A stretch of 64,000 bases of DNA from Ponticaulis profundi (lineage in GTDB: Bacteria > Pseudomonadota > Alphaproteobacteria > Caulobacterales > Hyphomonadaceae): contig NZ_JBHSSW010000017.1 of NCBI RefSeq assembly GCF_042659465.1, positions 120,544-184,543 of the forward strand. Direction: 5' to 3'. The notes below the pieces were generated by a model. That model made no database searches and was not told the DNA's origin. It was given only the letters and a program-made list of their open reading frames with translations. Numbering within the stretch: the stretch's first letter is position 1; the number at the start of each line of letters is the position of its first letter. This document shows, in pieces, positions 60,200-64,000 of the stretch. The translations under genes were made by a program, and so were the position numbers.

Positions 60200-60499
60200 A
60201 TGATCTGGACTGTCGTGGTCGTGGTCTTTGTGGTGTGCCTGCTGATTCTGTATACAGGATATGTGCGCCGTGAGATCGACTCGGCGTTTGTCAGCCAGGA
60301 TGCCATGCTCGCGCGGTTCGGTGGCACGATCCACGATATGCGCAAGCGGACCAACCAGCTCGTTTCCGACCATGAACGTCTGCGCCAGAAGGTCTGGAAA
60401 CTCGAGGAAGACGTGCTCCGTCTGCGCAAGCTTCAGGCGTCCATGATCCAGGATGAAAAGCCGGAAGAGGTTTCCCTGCGCGACAAGAACGTTTTCTAG
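60200..60499 (+). CDS. Small membrane-anchored coiled-coil protein
   Basis: The 99-residue protein has one N-terminal helix (IWTVVVVVFVVCLLILYTGYV) and a cytoplasmic coiled-coil-like helix (NQLVSDHERLRQKVWKLEEDVLRLRKLQ). GGAGGA lies before ATG 60200; a TTG four codons earlier also fits the frame. I recognise no family. It precedes the convergent zincin gene and follows the Sel1 gene at 271 bases. The 271 bases between contain an AT-rich stretch that is probably its promoter. Confidence 0.65.
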   Translation: MIWTVVVVVFVVCLLILYTGYVRREIDSAFVSQDAMLARFGGTIHDMRKRTNQLVSDHERLRQKVWKLEEDVLRLRKLQASMIQDEKPEEVSLRDKNVF

Positions 60500-60523
60500 G
60501 AAAACAACGCGGCCCACCCCGCC

Positions 60524-60907
60524 TCAATCGGTCAGGCGGTGCATTTCCTCATCAGAATATCCGAAATGATGGCCAAGCTCATGGACCAGAACATGGTGGA
60601 TGAGCTCTTTCAGCGTCACATCTGGCTTGCTGCGTGCTTCGGCAAGGATGGGCAGGCGATAGAGAAAAATGCGGGGGCTTTCCGGGTAAGGGAAGGTGAC
60701 GCTGTCGATGGTCAGCGGTACGCCCTGATACAGCCCGCTCAGGCTCATCGGGTTTACAATGTTCAGCTCTTCCAGAACATCACGATCGGCAAGGTCCTGC
60801 ACATGCAGCACCACGCGCCCGGCAGCACGGCGAAATTCATCCGGCAGCTGCGCCCAGGCCTGCTCGGTCAGCTCACGGAATGTATCCAGATCAGGTTCAT
60901 GTGTCAT
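60524..60907 (-). CDS. Minimal zincin metallopeptidase
   Basis: The 127-residue protein belongs to the small metallopeptidase family (PF06262 type). HVLVHELGHHFGYSDEEM carries the zinc motif HExxH (H109, E110, H113) and a downstream acidic residue. These proteins are among the smallest zincins, and their substrates are not known. The start ATG 60907 has only a weak ribosome site (AGG). It is convergent with the coiled-coil gene and stands alone. The N-terminal part (DLDTFRELTEQAWAQLPDEFRRAAG) matches the family. Confidence 0.85.
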   Translation of the reverse strand: MTHEPDLDTFRELTEQAWAQLPDEFRRAAGRVVLHVQDLADRDVLEELNIVNPMSLSGLYQGVPLTIDSVTFPYPESPRIFLYRLPILAEARSKPDVTLKELIHHVLVHELGHHFGYSDEEMHRLTD

Positions 60908-60959
60908 CGCCCGACCTAGATGTGGTCGGGCGAGACTTTTGTGAAGGGCGAAGCGGGCC

Positions 60960-61628
60960 TTATGCGTTCGGATCGCCGATTTTGCCTTTCAGCGCCTGGA
61001 CGCGGATACGCAACATGCCTTCATGCGAGAACGTACGTGAAGACAGGCTCTCTGCACCGGAAAATGTGGTGTAGGATCCGCCCGTACCGGTATAGCCCTG
61101 GCTCTGTAGCAGTCTGGTTTCGTGGGACACGACCGCTTCGCCAACCCGCTCCGGATCTGTGGTGACGAGCACGAAGGCTTCACCATCACGAGGCCGGAAC
61201 TGCACACCGAAGACCGATCCGATGTCCATGTATTTTTCGCGGTCAAAGCGACGCGTGATCTCACCTTCCTCGTTCAGAATGGCGATATCTGCGGCAAGCG
61301 TCCGGTGCTGGGCTTTCAATCCGCCAATGGTCAGCGCGAGATTTTCTGTCTGAGACGGCAGCGAAAACACCATATAGTTCGTCGACAGGCCGCCTTTTGT
61401 GAAACACGGCGTGTCGTTCTTGAACTGATAGATCTCATCCGACAGTTTCTTCGGCTTCTCCGGCGCAAGCGCTTGCGGCGTGAGAAGGTCGGGCTCTGCA
61501 TCACAAATCTTGTCCGTGATCTCCACAACCGCCATTGGCGGCGGCGGGGATGAGGCACATGCGGCGAGCAGCATTGCGCCCGCCAGTGCGATATAGAGGC
61601 CTGGTTTCATCCGAGCAGCCTGCATCAT
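60960..61628 (-). CDS. Lipoprotein, unknown function (first of two)
   Basis: The 222-residue protein has a lipoprotein signal with lipobox LAAC at about residue 24. The mature part (VVEITDKICDAEPDLLTPQAL ... AFVLVTTDPERVGEAVV) looks like a beta-rich domain. Its first ATG at 61628 overlaps the stop of the upstream gene (TAATG), so the two are coupled; an internal ATG at 61610 would also preserve the signal. I do not recognise the family. The pair resembles outer-membrane accessory lipoproteins. Confidence 0.7.
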   Translation of the reverse strand: MMQAARMKPGLYIALAGAMLLAACASSPPPPMAVVEITDKICDAEPDLLTPQALAPEKPKKLSDEIYQFKNDTPCFTKGGLSTNYMVFSLPSQTENLALTIGGLKAQHRTLAADIAILNEEGEITRRFDREKYMDIGSVFGVQFRPRDGEAFVLVTTDPERVGEAVVSHETRLLQSQGYTGTGGSYTTFSGAESLSSRTFSHEGMLRIRVQALKGKIGDPNA

Positions 61629-62380
61629 TATTGCAGCAGTCGGGAAACAGCGAGCGCTGTTTCGGTGAGTGCGGCGGTCACACCTTCCCGTGCGAGTTCC
61701 GGATTGGCTTCCAGATCATCGATCGAATTGAAGGCATATTTCTCGTCTGGTGCGATGGTGACAATGACGTCCGGCTGCGCGACCGGGTTATACATGACCC
61801 GATTGTCCATATGGATGGTTTCCGGGTCCTGCGGATTGCTCAGACGCACCTGCGCGGCGGCATAAGGGCGCCATTGCGTAGAGCCACCAACGAGCTGGTA
61901 GCCATAGCCGGCACCGGCGACGTCCAGAATGGCGGTTTTCTCATCGGCCTGCGCGTCGCTGACAAGCTGGACAAAATCACCCGGTGATTTGCGATCGAGC
62001 GAGACACTGTCCAGCTCATAGCCGGAGTCAGTCAGAGCGGCTTCAAGCGCAGCGTCAAACACCGCTTCGCCGTCAAATTCCTGTTCGGCGAGTGTGGCGC
62101 GAATACGTGCGCGCTGATTGGCTTCGATATTGGCTTCCACACCCGCAGCGATGGCGGCAACGAAAAGTCCGGCAACCGGAACGGCGGCAGATGCAGCTGA
62201 CGTCAGGTTCGCGCCATTTGTCGCCAGTTTGCGCGTGTCGGCTTCTTCCGGAAAGGATTGTTCGACGATCAGGATTTTTTCGACACCCGCAAGTTCGCGA
62301 TCATAAGGTACTGGCGCATAAGGCGTCACGCAGGCTGCAGTGGTCAGTGCGAGACCGCACGCCAACAAAGTCTTTTTCAC
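61628..62380 (-). CDS. Lipoprotein, unknown function (second of two)
   Basis: The 250-residue protein has a lipoprotein signal (GLALTTAAC) and a mature domain that includes a Gly/Ala-rich stretch NGANLTSAASAAVPVAGLFVAAIAAGVEANIEANQRARIR, which may be a second membrane-associated helix. GTG 62380 is the start, behind GGGGGG; an upstream ATG at 62416 lacks a ribosome site. The stop overlaps the downstream gene by one base. I recognise no family; the pair may form a small outer-membrane system. Confidence 0.7.
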   Translation of the reverse strand: MKKTLLACGLALTTAACVTPYAPVPYDRELAGVEKILIVEQSFPEEADTRKLATNGANLTSAASAAVPVAGLFVAAIAAGVEANIEANQRARIRATLAEQEFDGEAVFDAALEAALTDSGYELDSVSLDRKSPGDFVQLVSDAQADEKTAILDVAGAGYGYQLVGGSTQWRPYAAAQVRLSNPQDPETIHMDNRVMYNPVAQPDVIVTIAPDEKYAFNSIDDLEANPELAREGVTAALTETALAVSRLLQ

Positions 62381-62593
62381 GGTTTTACCCCCCGAGATAC
62401 ATTTGCAAGCGGGCACTCACTCGCCCGCAGGATAAATCGTTACAGCACGGTAATGAGCGGTCAATCTTTAAATTGATTTTCCAACAGGTTTAGCCAGAGG
62501 CGGGAGTTGTGTTCGAGGGTGTTTTTCGCCCCGTCTCACCGGCATATCGTGCAGCTTACTTTACAAACACGGTGCATGAGGCATGTAACCAGC

Positions 62594-63424
62594 ATGGCTT
62601 TTTCAGATACCAGGATGGACCAGCTCCGTCATATCCTTACAGACGCTGCTCAGGCAGAAATCCTGCCGCGCTTCCGTGGGCTTCAGGCTTCTGATGTCGA
62701 TACGAAGACGTCTGCGATTGATGTTGTGACGGCGGCCGATATTCAGGCTGAGATCCGCATCACTGCGGCCCTGAAAGCGGCCTTCCCCGATGCGCTTGTG
62801 TTCGGTGAAGAAGCCTGGGCGAAAGACAAATCCGTCCTGAACGGGCTTGCTGACGCTGAACTCGCTTTCATCATTGATCCGGTGGATGGCACGCTGAACT
62901 TTGTCAAAGGCCTGCCTCTGTTTGGCACCATTCTGTCGATCACCTCAAAGGGCGAAACGATAGGCGGTCTGCTCTATGATCCGCTCAATGACAGCTTTCT
63001 CATGGCAAGTAAGGGCGCCGGCGCCTTTCAGGTGTTTGGCGATGGCGAAACCCGCCGCGTGAAAACGGCCGCGCCGACCGATCTGTCAGCCATGTCCGGT
63101 GCGCTCTGCCTGATGTTCTTTCCAGACCCGATCAAGGCGCGTGTGGCCGCCAATCTCACCAAAATCGGTCCCTTTCACGGGCTGAATTGCTCGGTGTTTG
63201 ATTACTGGCTGGTCGCCACGGGCAGCGCACATTTTACCGCCAATTTCTGTGGCATGTACTGGGACCATCTCGCCGGCACCCTCATTCATGCCGAGGCAGG
63301 CGGCTATAATGCCCACTTCGACGGCACGCCTTATAATGGCCGCGGCGAACCTGCCAATGTGCTCTCAGCACCGGACAAGGAAAGCTGGGAGCTGATCAAA
63401 CGCGAATTTCTCGGGGTTGAATAA
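62594..63424 (+). CDS. Inositol monophosphatase-family phosphatase
   Basis: The 276-residue protein is a Mg-dependent sugar or inositol phosphatase. It has the family metal-site motifs: Glu in VFGEEAW near 72, FIIDPVDGTLNFVKGLP near 95, and MYWDHLAGTLIHAEAGG near 222. The family also contains histidinol-phosphatase and fructose-bisphosphatase-like enzymes. ATG 62594 is preferred, with GAGG 12 bases upstream; an ATG at 62576 is also in frame. It is divergent from the lipoprotein pair. Substrate unknown. Confidence 0.9.
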   Translation: MAFSDTRMDQLRHILTDAAQAEILPRFRGLQASDVDTKTSAIDVVTAADIQAEIRITAALKAAFPDALVFGEEAWAKDKSVLNGLADAELAFIIDPVDGTLNFVKGLPLFGTILSITSKGETIGGLLYDPLNDSFLMASKGAGAFQVFGDGETRRVKTAAPTDLSAMSGALCLMFFPDPIKARVAANLTKIGPFHGLNCSVFDYWLVATGSAHFTANFCGMYWDHLAGTLIHAEAGGYNAHFDGTPYNGRGEPANVLSAPDKESWELIKREFLGVE

Positions 63425-63523
63425 AGCGATCCTCGATCGGGCCGTTCGCGAGTTGTCCTCTCTCACCACACCGCAGGTTCCAGCGCAGGCTGGTATCGCC
63501 GGATTGAGAGGGGAAACCCTCCG

Positions 63524-63553
63524 CTGTCATCCCGGACTTGATCCGGGATCCAG
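63524..63553. repeat. Dispersed-type palindrome (REP-like)
   Basis: CTGTCATCCCGGA-CTTGA-TCCGGGATCCAG forms a hairpin with TCCCGGA/TCCGGGA arms, in the gap between two genes. Sequences of this GTCATCCCGG...CCGGGATCCA type are dispersed in many alphaproteobacterial genomes. Only one copy is in the window. Confidence 0.7.
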
Positions 63554-63607
63554 CACAAAAACCAAAAACTAATCCCACCCCGGCGCGGCGCCCACATACT
63601 GGCACGC

Positions 63608-64000
63608 ATGTCAGAGCCCGCATCCAAACCTGTTGATCTGCGCCCCGTTTTCACGGAGATCGCCACGCGCCTGGCGGGTTTCATGGCCCGGATCGCGGGC
63701 TATGCAGAAGATGCTCTGGAGCCGGAGGAAGACCCGGCAAGACGCCCCTCGCACATGATGCTGGGCGCGAAAAATACCCTGATCCTGCAGGTCCGGCGCA
63801 TGGAATACACGCTGCGATGCTTCATTCTGTGGCTCGCCGCAGAGCTGTTACAGCGCGCAAAAGACGAGCCCGGTTTTGCAGACGGCCTCACCCTCACGCC
63901 GCGCGTTTCGCGGCCGGCGCACCCCGATGATCCACCGCCCAACACCTGGATGATCGAACAGGATCAGGCGCTGCGTGATGCCCTGTCAGACCGCGTGCGC
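63608..64000 (+). CDS. Hypothetical protein, partial at right edge
   Basis: An open frame starts at ATG 63608 and runs out of the window after 131 codons. It has a mixed basic-acidic N-terminus and a helical region (HMMLGAKNTLILQVRRMEYTLRCFILWLAAELLQRAK), followed by a polar proline-rich part. The codon use fits the neighbourhood. I do not recognise a family. The ribosome site is weak (GGCACGC), so the start is not certain. The rest is outside. Confidence 0.6.
   Translation, partial: MSEPASKPVDLRPVFTEIATRLAGFMARIAGYAEDALEPEEDPARRPSHMMLGAKNTLILQVRRMEYTLRCFILWLAAELLQRAKDEPGFADGLTLTPRVSRPAHPDDPPPNTWMIEQDQALRDALSDRVR

Noticed and set aside
1..64000. Search for tRNA, rRNA, insertion sequences, prophage genes and CRISPR arrays
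   Set aside because: None could be supported from reading both strands; the repressor at 12854 has no phage neighbours.

Overview
The window is chromosomal DNA of an alphaproteobacterium, most likely a marine Caulobacterales/Hyphomonadaceae-type organism. The evidence is indirect: a KDO sugar for LPS (kdsB), a DUF4167 gene behind prmC (a pairing I know from alphaproteobacteria), part of the ethylmalonyl-CoA pathway (ccr, ecm, mch), a perfect CtrA-type TTAA-N7-TTAAC site, frequent TTG starts behind strong Shine-Dalgarno sites, and many acyl-CoA enzymes, TonB-type uptake and lipoproteins. I saw no tRNA, rRNA, insertion sequence, prophage or CRISPR array. Species cannot be fixed from the sequence.

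Layout. 1-1.6 kb: a secreted subtilisin-like protease, cut by the left edge, whose N-terminal part is about 36 tandem heptads of the type WGDLDTF. 2-8.8 kb: kdsB, a divergent Fe(III) ABC transporter (permease / ATPase-binding protein), DUF983, a thioesterase, a MAPEG protein, and a Gdx/SugE guanidinium exporter preceded by a guanidine-II-like leader. 8.8-12.4 kb: prfA-MOSC-prmC-DUF4167. 12.4-18.9 kb: two regulators, pyrD, an HDAC-family hydrolase, a membrane glycosyltransferase and an MscS channel. 19-21.7 kb: an acyl-CoA dehydrogenase pair with a small membrane protein between them. 22-27 kb: an orphan ParA and the divergent ccr and ecm genes. 27-35 kb: SDR/HxlR pair, Bcr/CflA exporter, trhO-GST-methyltransferase, a DECR-like SDR, an old-yellow-enzyme oxidoreductase. 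35-39.7 kb: succinate dehydrogenase with sdhB split from sdhCDA. 39.8-44 kb: DUF885 protein, an unrecognised lipoprotein, a glutamine amidotransferase-like protein. 44-49 kb: three tandem soluble PAS-PAS-MCP receptors (BdlA-like). 49-51.7 kb: mch, small membrane proteins, and a single-domain response regulator behind a CtrA site. 51.8-54 kb: a histidine-rich ZnuD-like receptor behind a Zur-like palindrome. 54-64 kb: a CE15-like esterase, an ArsC-family protein, lipoproteins, a GNAT-nitrilase fusion, a Sel1-repeat protein, a minimal zincin, an inositol-phosphatase family protein and a partial gene at the right edge.

How they fit together. Ccr, Ecm and Mch are three steps of acetyl-CoA assimilation without a glyoxylate shunt; the methylsuccinyl-CoA dehydrogenase, epimerase and lyase of that pathway are not in the window. 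The acyl-CoA dehydrogenase pair, DECR-like SDR and thioesterase point to fatty-acid or related acyl-CoA use, feeding the succinate dehydrogenase. Iron (fbp genes) and zinc (znuD) uptake, guanidinium export and chemosensory signalling complete the picture. The strongest candidates for something little described are the WGDLDTF heptad protease, the triplicated soluble receptors, and the split dehydrogenase operon with its intervening membrane protein.
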